A DNA stretch of 64,000 nt from NCBI RefSeq assembly GCF_963576675.1, contig NC_088911.1:137705929-137769928 (forward strand), written 5' to 3'. The DNA is from Euphorbia lathyris. Its lineage: Eukaryota > Streptophyta > Magnoliopsida > Malpighiales > Euphorbiaceae. A program made the translations under genes and the position numbers. Under the pieces are notes generated by a model. The model was not told the origin of the DNA and did not search any database. It saw only the letters and a list, made by a program, of their open reading frames with translations. This document shows positions 1 through 10,623 of the stretch, in pieces; within the stretch, counting starts at the first letter, position 1, and each line of letters opens with the position of its first letter.

Positions 1-16
1 ACGAGAGAACATTATC

Positions 17-713
17 ATGCGATTTGGGATCCCGCAGAAGCTTATAACCGACAATGGCACCCAGTTCAACTGTGCCAAGTTCAAAACATACTGCGAAAGC
101 ATGGGAATCAAGAATCATTTTTCTTCTGTAAACCATCCCCAATCAAATGGTATGACAGAAGTTACCAACAGGGCCATGGTTCAAGGCATCAAGAAGCGGC
201 TAGGTGATAAAAAAAACAGGTTGGGCGGATGAGATACCCCATATGTTGTGGGCATACAGAACCTCTGTAAAGGCAGCGACAGGCGAAACACCTTTCTCGC
301 TAGTTTATGGAGCCAAAGCAGTCCTACCTGTTGAAATCAAGTCGCCCACAGATCGGACAATTTATTATTGCGACACACAAAATCCTATCAACATCAGAGA
401 TGCTTTGGATTCTGTGGAGGAACGAAGAGAGAAAGCTTACATGCGAATGGCAATGTACCACAATAGAATCAAGAAATACCATGACAGAAGAATACGAAAA
501 GTAATAATCAACGAAAACGACTTGGTCTTGAAAAAAACGGATAAAATACAATCCAGAGATGGCAAAGGCAAGCTGGGCGTTAACTGGATCGGACCATACA
601 AAGTATCCAAGAAGCTGGGACCAGCCACTTTTGAAATAGAAAAAATGAGCGGAAAGAAGCTCCCGCGCACCTGGAATCTAGAGAATCTACGCCTATATAG
701 AAAGGCCGAGTAG
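17..713 (+). pseudogene. Integrase C-terminal part of Ty3/gypsy pol, frameshifted
   Basis: The first 71 codons read the end of the DDE integrase core: TDNGTQF holds the second catalytic Asp and HPQSNGMTE holds the catalytic Glu. The next segment, in another frame from about position 225, continues with WAYRTS, ETPF and LVYGAKAVLP, a charged helical linker, and a C-terminal barrel-like region with GPYKV and TWNLENLRLY, and stops at 711-713. These are standard landmarks of plant Ty3/gypsy integrases. The frame breaks at a run of eight A near 209-216, so a single-base slip in that homopolymer is the likely cause. The protein begins before the window. Confidence 0.88.
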
Positions 714-1323
714 TTCGAGGAAATGACGAGTACTCTTTTTTCCTTTTATGAGTTTTTCCCACTGGGTTTTCTGATAAAAGGTTTTAATGAGGCTTCGATC
801 CCGCACAATTGGTGTACATATGTAATAAACTTTTTCTCGTCATCAATAAAAGTTATTACATTCACTCAGTATGTTACAACAAAATGCGGATTCTTTACAA
901 AAACACATAAATGTGTTGCCTCTTAAAGAAAGGCGGATGCATGATTACGCATCACTCGCAAAAACCTTAGGGTTAAAATCAAAAACACATAAATGTGTTG
1001 CCTGTTAAAGAAAGGCGGATGCATGATTACGCATCACTCGCAAAACCTTATGATCAAAACTTATGACTATTTTCGAAAGAAGAATTATAAGTTAAGGCAT
1101 AAAATTAAGCGAATAAACGAGTACTCAAAATCGCAAAAAGGGTCTGGCCACCCTAGCTATGAAGAAACACAAATATGGAGTCGGCAAAAAGACAAAGGGC
1201 ACATATAAAGGGCAAAAAAGTGACAATCACACACATATGAAAAGCAACAACCGAAAGAAAATATATATATCAGAACGGTTTATTACATGGTTTTTACATA
1301 CAAAAGTCCAAATATAAGTTAAG
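714..1323 (+). other. Spacer between pol and the antisense ORF
   Basis: No open coding region is visible. The stretch holds the 82-bp tandem duplication listed separately. It would act as 3' untranslated sequence for both the pol transcript and the antisense gene. Confidence 0.5.
898..1061 (+). repeat. 82-bp tandem duplication inside the Tat-like element
   Basis: Two head-to-tail copies start at 898 and 980. Both read through CATAAATGTGTTGCCT, GAAAGGCGGATGCATGATTA and CGCATCACTCGCAAAA with only a few differences, which suggests a local duplication. Confidence 0.85.
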
Positions 1324-3653
1324 CTATGCTACAGCTTCCTCTCCTTCGCCCCTAATGCCCTCCTGGACTGCGGCGACTCCCTCATCTCCTCCGATAGGAG
1401 GATCTACTTCAAGCGAATCCTCAACCCTTGAATCGGTAACCGCTTCAGTAACCTCTTCGGCGAGAGGTACCTCTTGCACAGGCTGAGAAACGGCTTGGGG
1501 TGCCTCTCCTTCCGCGGGCTGAATAGGGATCTCGCAGCCAATCGGAGGATCCTGAAGACTCTTCCAATCTAAGAAGAGTACCTCATCCATATCAGCATCC
1601 TCGGCTTCCAGCTTATCCCACTCCCCAGTTAAATCCTTTTCAGGGATGGGAACTTTGGGGCGGTTAAGTACTAGACCCTGATGCCCGTGCTCATAAGCCG
1701 CATGAATCCGCTCCCCATACCAGTAGATGCGGGCGCCATCTTCAGCCAAAATCTCCTCAACCCTCTTCTTTTGGGCCTCCTTAAAAGCAGCTAGGTCGTC
1801 GAGGGCTTTTTGCAGTTCATCGGACTTGGCCTGAAGGAATTTAAGGGCCTCCTCCTTCTCGCCCACGACCTTCTGACAGGTGCCCTCTAGGACCTTCACC
1901 TTCCCTTGGACATCATCATAAAGCGACTTCTGAGTCGCCAATTCCGTACCAAGACTTTCCAACTCCTTGGCTCGCTCTGCATCCCTTCGGAGAATTCCCT
2001 CAGCGAAATTGATAATCTGCATATAACACGTCTCACAAATAAAAATGGGCGAATAGAAATATGCGGTTACAATGAACACAAGATATTTGAAAGCGAAAGG
2101 ACAAAGCAATAATATACTTCTACAGAACGCTTCTCGATCCCTTCCACAGCAGTAGGGAGCGATACTTGCTCGCGCACGCGGGAGGCAGAGGGAAGTCGCC
2201 CGAGGACATTGCATATGGAAGATACAATATCCTTGCAAGAGAAATTCACGGCCAGGCCGAAAGTCCTAGTCCACCATCCGCTAATATCGGGGATTGGCTG
2301 CAAAAGCATAAAGAAAAATATCAAGAGAATGGCAGATAGCTCATGAGGAAAAAGTAGCAATACGAGAGGGAGTAGATCAAGATACCTCGTGAATGGGGGT
2401 ACTGCTCTTTCCTTTAGATGAGGCAGATACAGGTGCGCCGCCAACAGTAAGGGACACAGAAGTGTTCTTCTTTTTAGAACGAGAAGACTCTGTATCCGCA
2501 CTTATCTTCCGCTTCCTGGTTAAAGGAAGATCCTCAGAGGCAGAAGCGGGACCTTGTGAAGCGGGAGCCCTAACCGGGGAATCCGCCCCAATAGAAGGAA
2601 TCGTCCCTCCAGAAGGATCCGCCCCTACAACGGAAGCGGTTTCCGTCATCCGCTTCTTTCTTCTCGCCAGGGCTTTGGCCTCCCGATCTGCAGCGATTTG
2701 AGATAAAGGATCACCCCTGCAAAGGGTTAAAAGAAACCATCAACTTGGAAATAAAAAGTACCTTGCACAAAAACGCGATAAGGAATATAGACAACACGAT
2801 CCCCCTTGTGGTATGCAATCGCTACTCGGCTCCTTAGCATATGAAAGGCCTGATCGTATGTCCATACAAAAGGTGGAGTGCTCTTCAGGAACTTGATAAC
2901 GGCGGATTCTTCCTGGCTGGGATACCCGAAGTTCAAACTCTTTACGTTGGGTCGGCTCCAGCAACGAAGGAAGTTCAGGTTCTCCTCATTAAACTTGATG
3001 AAAAAGTAGGATCGATCCCACTCGCGGATCTTGTTCAGCTTCTCGTCAAAACCATAGTATCCGCTCTGGCGGATGAAAGTGAAATACCCCGCCGAGCTTT
3101 TGAAATGGTGGAGCTTGGAGAAGATTTTGGGCGAAAAGGGAACCTCCAAACAATCCGCCAAGAATTTGTCCAGAGTCAAATCGGCCCAGCCGTTAGGATG
3201 CAATTGCCCGGGCGCGATTCCTTAACCGCCTAGGACGGAAGCAATCTCATCCGCCAGCGGATAAGTGAAGCCGCAGATAATCTGGGCCACGAAAATAGTG
3301 AAGTACCCCTTTGGGTAATCGCCCGGTCCCCTATCCTCCCCAGGAATGATAATCTCGAGACCTCGGAGCCAGGGATAATGCTCCCGCAAATCATCGATTG
3401 TCTCTTAACAAACCAGACTTCCCGACCTGTCCTTCTTTGGTAACAAACGAGGGGTTGGGACAGGTGGCGGAATCAACTTTTTAGGGTCAAAACCTAAACC
3501 CTCGTCGGTTGTATTCGCCAGATGAAGGAAGTCGGCGGGATGAGAATTACATCCAGGAGAGCTGGTCGAAGCTTCCTCAACCATCTCTTCGACCTCGTTA
3601 GAGACCTCGCAGACATAATCGTCGTCAAACGGCGCGAAGTCGAGGTCTGACAT
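1324..3653 (-). pseudogene. Antisense ORF of the Tat-like element (gypsy-type 'Transposase_28'-like protein), degenerate
   Basis: On the - strand an ATG at 3653 opens an acidic N-terminus. The same frame then runs down to about 2727 but is cut by two in-frame TAA codons, near 3405 and 3231. Landmarks in this frame are DDLREHYPWL, a GDYPKGYFTI segment, and QLHPNGWADL followed by an aromatic-rich domain ending in WDRSYFFIKF. That pattern fits the 'putative gypsy-type transposon' domain found in antisense ORFs of plant Tat elements. Further open segments follow at 2649-2377 (basic and Ser-rich, RKKR and SRSKKK) and about 2030-1324 (a heptad-like coiled coil, then an acidic tail), probably separate exons. 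The role of these proteins is not established. Exon borders after 2727 are not resolved. Confidence 0.72.
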
Positions 3654-3734
3654 GATCGATAAAAGGAAAACAGAAGCAAAAAGCTGAACAAGGAACAAAT
3701 GTGAAAAGAAAAACTTACATGAAAACGACAACAC

Positions 3735-3918
3735 AGTGAAGTGACGGGATTAAGAGGTCAACGCCGGAAAAGAAGTAACGGAATTAAAAGGTCGACGCCG
3801 GAGAAAACGAAAGAGGGGAAATGCACAAGTTCAAAACTTTGAAATAATCGGACAAAGACGAAGCGTCCCCTATAAAAAGACCCTAAAAGGGCTCTTACTA
3901 GACCAAGAGGGAGGCATG
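3735..3918. promoter_or_regulatory. Tract between antisense ORF and LTR: short tandem repeat, TATA-like box, polypurine tract
   Basis: Two imperfect copies of a unit of about 35 bp, each holding GACGCCGGA or CAACGCCGG, lie at 3735-3806. A CTATAAAAAG box lies near 3868-3877. A purine-rich tract (AAGAGGGAGG, about 3904-3914) directly precedes the LTR and is the expected plus-strand primer. Confidence 0.55.
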
Positions 3919-4384
3919 TGATAACCCGCGAAGTCCAAAACGGGTTATATTCATTTCGTAAGCCCAGCCCATATTAAAGCCCCATGGTCTAAGATTGGAC
4001 GGGACCCGAATGAAGGAAGCGGGCGCAGCGAGTAAACCGTCCCGAATTCCTAAACGGAGCGCCAAGACTCCCACTCAGAACCACGTTCGTTGCCATGAAA
4101 ACCACGAAAGGGACAGGGCCTAAAAAGGGGTAACCGCCCTCAGAACGTGGCCCACTAAGGAGTAACCGCCCTCGGCGGTTACCCAAAAAACACCTATAAA
4201 AGGCCCTAAGAATAAGGGAGGAGGTACGTTCACATTTTTTCCCACAAAGCTATTGCTAAATTATAGACTCATTCTGACAAAAACTGACTTGATCGTCGGA
4301 GAGTTTTCCCGGAGATCCTGTCTCCGGTTTTGTTTTGCAGGTAACTCCGGCAAAGGATATCAAAGCGGATCCAGCAAGTTATCA
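3919..4384 (+). repeat. 3' LTR of the Tat-like element
   Basis: The LTR begins TGATAAC right after the purine tract and ends GTTATCA, a perfect 7-bp terminal inverted repeat. TATAAA at 4195-4200 is the likely core promoter. Downstream lies ACTTGATCGTCGGAG, a motif often seen in plant gypsy LTRs. The 5' LTR and one target duplication are outside the window, so the ends are inferred from this LTR alone. Confidence 0.75.
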
Positions 4385-4480
4385 AAACTTAATCATGATA
4401 CTTTAAGCAAGTTAGAGGTACCATCTAAATTCAAAAGGTCAATCCATCTTTTTAGATAAGTTCGGAAGTCAACTAATGTA

Positions 4481-4620
4481 TTAAGCCTTTAATTTCCCAA
4501 GGTCTGTGATACTAAAACACTCGTGTAAATAATCGTTTATTTGTTGAATTGCTGGTTTATCGTTGCTAGATAGGATTATGTCATCAACATAAACAATCAA
4601 GGCGGGCAATAAAACAAGTA
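4481..4620 (-). pseudogene. Ty1/copia reverse transcriptase fragment
   Basis: On the - strand the segment reads ALIVYVDDIILSSND, then a helix ending in FSITDLGKLK. This is the YVDD catalytic box of copia RT and the conserved DLG.LK step after it. It stops just past this point, and the upstream part is cut off by the TIR element at 4645. It is a dead scrap of a longer element. Confidence 0.85.
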
Positions 4621-4644
4621 TAAGTGCTTTTTGTAAATAAAAAA

Positions 4645-5195
4645 GGGTAATTAATTTATTAGGCCCTATATTTTGACAAAACACATTGTTTAGTTCCTGT
4701 ATTTTCAAAAACACATGGTAAGGTCCCTAACCTTTTTTTCAGTGAACTATTTAGTCCTTCCATCTGTTTGTTAGATTTTTTACCGTTTATCACTTCGAAA
4801 ATGACTAAATTACCCTTTACTATTTACCTTCAAACTTCAGAAGAGGAAATCCAATTTAGAAGAAGAAGCTATTTGTTTGGAGAACAAGAAAAAGAACAGA
4901 CTCAATGCTTACGAATTTGAACGATTAAGAAGAAGAAGAACACTCAAAGTTGATTTCAGATGCATTAGAGTTTAAAGGAAAGGAAAATAAAGGAAAAGAA
5001 GAACACAAATCCAAATTGACTAACAGAATCTTCATGAAAGTCTAATGGCAGGGACTAAACAGTTCACTGAGAAAAACGTTAGGGACTAAACAGTTCACCG
5101 AGAAAAACGTTAGGGACTAAATAGTGTGTTTTTGAAAATACAGAGACTAAACAGTGTGTTTTGTCAAAATATAGGGACTAATAAATTAATTACCC
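4645..5195. mobile_element. Non-autonomous TIR element with long inverted arms
   Basis: The element begins GGGTAATTAATTTATTAG and ends with its complement CTAATAAATTAATTACCC. The inverted arms run about 140 bp each. An exact 8-bp ATAAAAAA flanks both ends, although the flanks are A-rich. The right arm has a small internal duplication of GAGAAAAACGTTAGGGACTA. No transposase is encoded. It sits against the copia RT fragment. Confidence 0.85.
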
Positions 5196-5440
5196 ATAAA
5201 AAAAAAGATCATGTATAATTTGATTACTGTAAATATTTTTTTCACATGTTTAGCACCAGTTACATATTAGTTGATTCAAAAAAAAAAAAAAGTAAGAATA
5301 TGCTTTTAAACTTGATAAAATATTTAAATTTTTATTTTTTTTGGTCTAACTCAGGCAGAATACGAAATGTTTTTCATGTATGTAGGAGTGCTTTTAATTT
5401 GTTATTAATAATGCTAACACGATGAGAAGATAACCCCATT

Positions 5441-6139
5441 CAGTGGCGTATACAGGGGGTTCGGGTCCCTTCGGCCATCAGAACCACCATGACCACAAGT
5501 AGTTTCGGCCCCTCTATGACATCTCCATAGAATTTAAAGCTGTGGTGGTTCCGGCCCCCATGTCCCCAAGAAATTATGATAGGATGCTGAATTAACACCT
5601 CCAAAATCGGCCCAGGTCCTGTTAGGTCACTCTAAATCTAAAATTCTGATTTTTTTTTTGTATGTTAAGCCCTCGAAATACAACATTCTATTTTTTTGGT
5701 CAGTTAGGCCCATCCTAATTCAAAATTTGTATTTTTTTGGGCATATTAGGGTCTCCTTAAATCCGATTTTTTCTATTAGACACAATTTTTTTATATGTTA
5801 AGAATCTTAAACACAATGTAGCTTAATTTTTGAAAAGTTTTGGCTATTCACCGTTAGATCTAGACTGGTCAAATATAAGCCTTATGATGTTTTTAATCTC
5901 TACCCTATGATTTCATTTGACCTGGATCTAGTGGTGAATGACCAAAATTCATTTGGTCATCAGGGTCTATGTGAACACCACTGTTGCATTGATACTTAAA
6001 AATTGGTTCTTGACCACTCAGATTATAACACGTATATATACGAATTTTTTTTGAACATATTCGATTTAGCAAATTTCTTTTTTTACATGTACATGTGTAA
6101 AATCGGCCCCCCAAAACTCTCAATCCTATATTCGTCACA
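5441..6139. mobile_element. hAT-like non-autonomous element, degenerate
   Basis: The left end reads CAGTGGCGTATACAGGGGG. The right end, read in reverse, gives CTGTGACGAATATAGGATTG, followed by a GGGGGGCCGA tract. CAGTGGCG termini are typical of plant hAT elements with TTF-type transposases. No coding sequence survives. An inner inverted repeat near 5832-5985 (TTCACCGTTAGATC and GATCTAGTGGTGAA) suggests a further insertion. Confidence 0.5.
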
Positions 6140-6699
6140 GACCCGAACGATGTTTGAAACTAACTTAATTTGTCAATGTTACCCAAGTTCCATATTTCCA
6201 AAAAGGTTTAAAAGAAATTAAAAGTAATTTAGTTAAAATTAGCTAATTGTATTTGTTTTCAAAGTTTTATATTTCGTGCATAAATCAACCACTACCTTTA
6301 CCTATAATAGAAGAAGAAAATGTTACCCTAAAAAATAAAGATTAGCAGAAAGTGACACTCTTTTTAAAGTATTTTCACAAATCACTTTCACCGACCAAAA
6401 AATAAAAATAAAAAACAGTAAAATATCCTAACCCCTTTCATCCTAAGGATTTTTATGCACTTAGCCTGATTTTTTCTGATTTATTATATTAAATTTCATC
6501 TCAAATTCTCTAACAACTTGTATGAATTATTTCACGGTTTTATTTTATCATTAATGTTGTTATTGTTAAGCTAGGCCTAATAATAGTAATTACCCCAAAA
6601 CTTCAACTAGCTATACATTTTTAAATGTTTGAAATTACCTATATTTTTATTCAATTATATTCAATAATTCTATATTTTTCAATATAGTTTACTAAAGGA
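6140..6699. other. AT-rich, no gene seen
   Basis: No coding region is recognised. From about 6590 the text (CCCCAAAACTTCAA, TCAATTATATTCAATAA) matches in reverse the text at about 7525-7560. An inverted-repeat element may therefore have been split by the LTR-like block at 6.7-7.45 kb. Confidence 0.4.
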
Positions 6700-7445
6700 G
6701 AAAATCGAGAGATGCGCTCCGCCACGTATCAACGTTTTATGATATGGACATCTTCTTCAAGGATATGAGTTACGGTAAAGGAAGTCAGATGAGATATCAA
6801 GCAAGGGCGAACGTATGGGGAAAACTGCCCCATACAGCGTGTCACACACCCCACACTGTGTGGAGCTCGAGTGAAAACTTGAACATCGTCTGAGTTAATT
6901 CACTCGGCGTGTGCCCTGCCCACATACCGAGTGACATTGACAAATTGAAGGCCACACGTCGTGTGGCACCCCCACACGTTGTGTGGCATGGTTGTGTTGC
7001 ATATCCGAACCAAGAGACAAGGTTTCAGTTTTTTGCTCATTTCTGATATTTACTGTTTATGTCACTCCTTAATTTACTGTTTTACCATATAGCCTTATTT
7101 CCCTAAATGCCATTTTGGTATTCCATTCCCATCCTATCTCTATCCTCCTTTATTGAGTTGTAACCATAATTAGGTTATTCTAGTCTTTGTTATTTATCTG
7201 GGAGAGCTATTTAAAGTCTCTTGTTTGTAAGGATGAACTAACTTTTCATTAATCAAATTATATCTTCTCTTTCAAATAGCTTGTTATGGGTTTATCCCTT
7301 CAACAATAGGGGATTCATGATTTCCTACGAGTTTAGTCCGTGAATACTGGAATTAACTCCTTCTAGTTTAGCTAAAGAAGAAACATCTTTGTTGATTTAA
7401 GATTAAACTCAACTCGTTCAACATTAATTCGTATCATTTTCGTCA
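6700..7445 (+). repeat. LTR-like block with reiterated GC-rich palindromic words
   Basis: A patch of higher GC at 6829-6990 carries short palindromic words (CCACACTGTGTGG, CCACACGTCGTGTGG, CCACACGTTGTGTGG). After it come a T-rich region, an ATTTAAAG box near 7210 and a tail ending CGTATCA. The arrangement resembles a plant gypsy LTR, with a word array in U3 followed by a promoter. No target duplication or second LTR was found, so the ends are approximate and a solo LTR is inferred. Confidence 0.45.
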
Positions 7446-7739
7446 CATGTCAAAAAGAGAATGCCAAATGGACAAATAATTAAGAACTTTTGAAAGTTCA
7501 CGAGACTGCTAAAGTTTTGGGGTTATTGAATATAATTGGACAAGAATAAGAGAGTTCTTAAATAAAATTACACAAGAATATGATGTTATTGAATGTAACT
7601 AGACAAAAATATGGATTATTGAATGCAATTAGATACTAATAAAGAGTCATTTCGAACTTTTGAAAGTTCACAGGGACAATTGAAAGTTCACAGGGACAAT
7701 TGAAGTTTCAGAACAAATATATGAAGCAACAATATATTA

Positions 7740-7884
7740 AGCCTACATTAATTTAATATATTAAGCCTACATTAATTTAAGATACCATAACAAGCAAATG
7801 TTGTTGCGAAAAATACAATTTCGTTGCTAAAAATATTTTTTGCAACAACATGCTTCGTTGCTAAAAATCAATTTTCTTGTAGTG
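7740..7884. mobile_element. Terminus of a CACTA (En/Spm) transposon
   Basis: Read from 7884 backwards the sequence is CACTACAAGAAAATTGATTT, the classic CACTA end. Inside it lie subterminal copies of TTTTTAGCAACGAA. Only this end is recognised here; the other end and any transposase were not found. Confidence 0.75.
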
Positions 7885-8876
7885 CTAGGTGCATAACAAT
7901 TGTTTTAGAAAACAGTTTTCGATCTCAAAATAGATTTGATGCTGAAATTGCTTTAAACTCGATATAGTATTTAAATTGTTATTTAATTTATTTTTTCAAC
8001 ATGTACAAAACACGTGATAAAAATCTAGATAATGAAACTCATATGATGCTACATGTGTATACGTGTTTTGATTTCTGACTAATTAGTAGTAGCAATGCCA
8101 CGTGATACAAGTGGTGTGGAATAACCAATTCATGGCTAAAGACATAGAATTACATGATGTTTATCATCTGAATTACGTGTTTGCTGAGAAATTCTATAAT
8201 ACATTCGAATTTGTACATATTTACCATCAATCCTCTCTCATGAAGTGGTATACATTTCTCCTTTTTTTTTATTGGTAGAATGTATTGTAAAATCTAAATT
8301 TGACCTAGTTTATCAAAGTCACGCTCTCAATTATACCGTTTATGAAGTTAGAAATAGGAGTGGGACTTATTAGGTGTATCATGTCGATAACCGGGTCAAT
8401 GTCAAATAATTCAATTGTAACCCAATCCCAACAAAATTTGGACCATAATCGTATTTGTATCATCTAATCGGGTTAGTGTCGATTTCAAATCATATTTCAA
8501 ATCACATTGCCCTTCCTTTACCTTTCTTGTCTTTGAACAGAGTCGGAGCTATAGTCTCCGGGCCGGGGCATGATTTTATCATATGATCTCGTGGGAAAAG
8601 CCGTTGATATTAGTAAGACTCGCGCTTTCAGCAACTCATTCACCAGGCGAATCCAATCATCTCATCCTCCATAAGAACAGACAGTGAACGATCAGCCCAA
8701 TTTTATCAGAAAAAATCCAATCCCACGAAGAATTGTTCATAGAACTACTATCGAGACCATATTTCCTAATACCATTCTTATGTTCATTGCATCAAATAAC
8801 TAAGTAAATAAAAATATTTTTAAAAAAAAAAATCAAAATATTTTTATAATATATACATAATTATGTTCAGTTTTTT
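7885..8876. other. No gene seen
   Basis: AT-rich sequence with no recognisable coding region. Short A and T runs occur near 8265 and 8820-8845. Confidence 0.4.
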
Positions 8877-9317
8877 TGTTGGATATACATCCAAAGTCCC
8901 ACATTGGAAAGATACAAGAGAGTTGCATAGTTTATAAAGAAGTTCACCAACTACATTAGTATGAGGCCTTTTGGGAAGGAGCCCAAAAACAAATCCGTGT
9001 GGGTTTCCCAAAGCGGACAATATCATACTAATGTTGGAGCTGTTGGTGAACTTGTGGACCCTACAAGATGATTAGACAGATTACCCCTGAAGGGGAGGCT
9101 TGTGGTCCTTGGTCTGAGGGAAGGATTGTTGGATATACATTCCAAGTCCCACATTGGAAAGATACCAAGGAGTTGCATAGTTTATAAAGAAGTTCACCAA
9201 CTACATTAGTATGAGGTCTTTTGGGAAGGAGCCCAAAAACAAATCCGTGCGGGCTTGATCCAAAGCGGACAATATCATATTAATGATGGAGCTGTTGGTG
9301 AGCTTGTGGGCCCTACA
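8877..9317. mobile_element. TRIM-like element: two ~190-bp LTRs around 61 bp
   Basis: Direct repeats at 8877-9065 and 9127-9317 both begin TGTTGGATATACAT, carry AGTCCCACATTGGAAAGATA and end CCCTACA. They enclose only 61 bp, which finishes with a purine-rich GAGGGAAGGAT. TG...CA ends and very short LTRs around a tiny interior are the hallmark of TRIM elements. No clear tRNA primer site is left, so it may be a deleted copy. Flanking GTTTT is only an approximate target duplication. Confidence 0.75.
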
Positions 9318-9537
9318 GTTTTCAATTTTATCAATTTTTTTTAAAAATAGCCGAACCGATAATCAATAACTAAACTACTTCATTTTAAAACAAACTGAAT
9401 TGATGAATAAATAACCGAACCAAACTAAATTTTGATTCAGTTCGATTCGGTTTTGAGTTATTGATCAATTTTTCACAACTCAAAAATTTTAGCTATCAAT
9501 CCAAAAATAACATATTAGCGTACTAAACTAAACTTTA

Positions 9538-10620
9538 GAGGGCGTTTGTTTTAGCTTTTCGGAGGAGGGTTTAGCGTTTCACTACAAACCGCAAGAAATA
9601 TAGCGTTTGGTTAGATTTATATAACCGCAGTGCTTAGCATTTTTTCTAGAATCTGCAGCATTTCACGAAAAGCTCCTATTTGGAGCTTTTCATGAATAGT
9701 TGTTTGTAGTTATTTGTTATTGACAAAATTATCATTCTTATTTCCACAAAATATGTTTATTCTTTAACATTATTTATACTTCTACAACATAATTACCGGA
9801 AGGACAAGGTTTTGTTGCGTTTAATAAAATTTTTTATAATAGGATAAGGTGCAAAAATACCCCTAACATTTATAGCTAGGAAAATTTTTACCTTTAACAT
9901 CTAAAATTGTGCAATTATACTCCTAATGTTTGCAGCCAAAATCAATTTTACCCCTAACATTGACAAGTTGTGTCAATTTGAGAAATAATTTATCAAACTG
10001 TCTTATTCGTCATGAATATTGTCATCTACACTTCACATGTGTACCATTTTATCATCGTTAGTAACAGATCACAAACATATGATTAGACATGATTTTTTTA
10101 AGAAAATAAAAAAATATATATTGTCTTTTGTACGAGTTGGACAAAAAAATTCAAATATTTTGCCGAATTTATAGATATTAATTTTCAATTTTTTAAATTA
10201 CAAAAAAAATGAAATCTCATTTTTAAAACTACTGATGTGAATAAAATATCTAAGTTTTCTAATAATATCTGAAATCGACCAAACTTACCAATTTTAGGGG
10301 TAAAATTATTCTTAACTGCCAGCGTTATGAGTAAAATTACACAATTTTAGACATTAAGCGTAAAATTATTCCTAGTTGTAAACATTATGAGCATTTTTCA
10401 TATTTTCCCTTTTATAATTTCATCGTTGATTAATTTAAAACATATCCATTTTAGACATTTTAAATCCGAACAGCAACGGTTCAATATAATTTTACCAAAC
10501 ACTAGTAATTAAACAGCTAACAGCTTACTACAACTACAAACAGCTAACTGCTTAATGCAACTGCAAACAGCTAACAACAACCGCAACAGTTATTAGCTAA
10601 CAGCTGAACCAAACGAGCCC
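9538..10620. mobile_element. MITE with TTA flanks, interrupted by another element
   Basis: The left end reads GAGGGCGTTTGTTTTAGC. The right end in reverse reads GGGCTCGTTTGGTTCAGC. TTA lies outside both ends, as expected for PIF/Harbinger-type insertion, though hAT-type families share similar termini. The interior repeats CAAACAGCTAAC-like words. A Mutator-like element at 9841-10409 splits it. Confidence 0.6.
9841..10409. mobile_element. Mutator-like TIR element nested in the MITE
   Basis: The termini are AGGATAAGGTGCAAAAATAC and, in reverse, GGGAAAATATGAAAAATGCTC. A perfect 9-bp TTTTATAAT flanks both sides (9832-9840 and 10410-10418). Length 569 bp and no coding sequence: a non-autonomous Mutator-type element that entered the older MITE. 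Confidence 0.85.
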
Positions 10621-10623
10621 TTA

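Larger units (their letters stand above)
1..4384 (+). mobile_element. Ty3/gypsy (Tat-like) retrotransposon, 3' part
   Basis: The window opens inside the pol gene of an LTR retrotransposon. In order it shows the integrase C-terminal part on the + strand, a spacer with an 82-bp tandem duplication, a long degenerate gene on the opposite strand, a purine-rich tract, and a 3' LTR. Integrase followed by an antisense ORF and then the LTR is the arrangement known from some Tat-lineage Ty3/gypsy elements. The 5' LTR, gag, protease and RT lie outside the window. Both gene parts are broken, so the copy is inactive. The Tat assignment rests on gene order and the antisense ORF, not on an RT tree. Confidence 0.8.
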
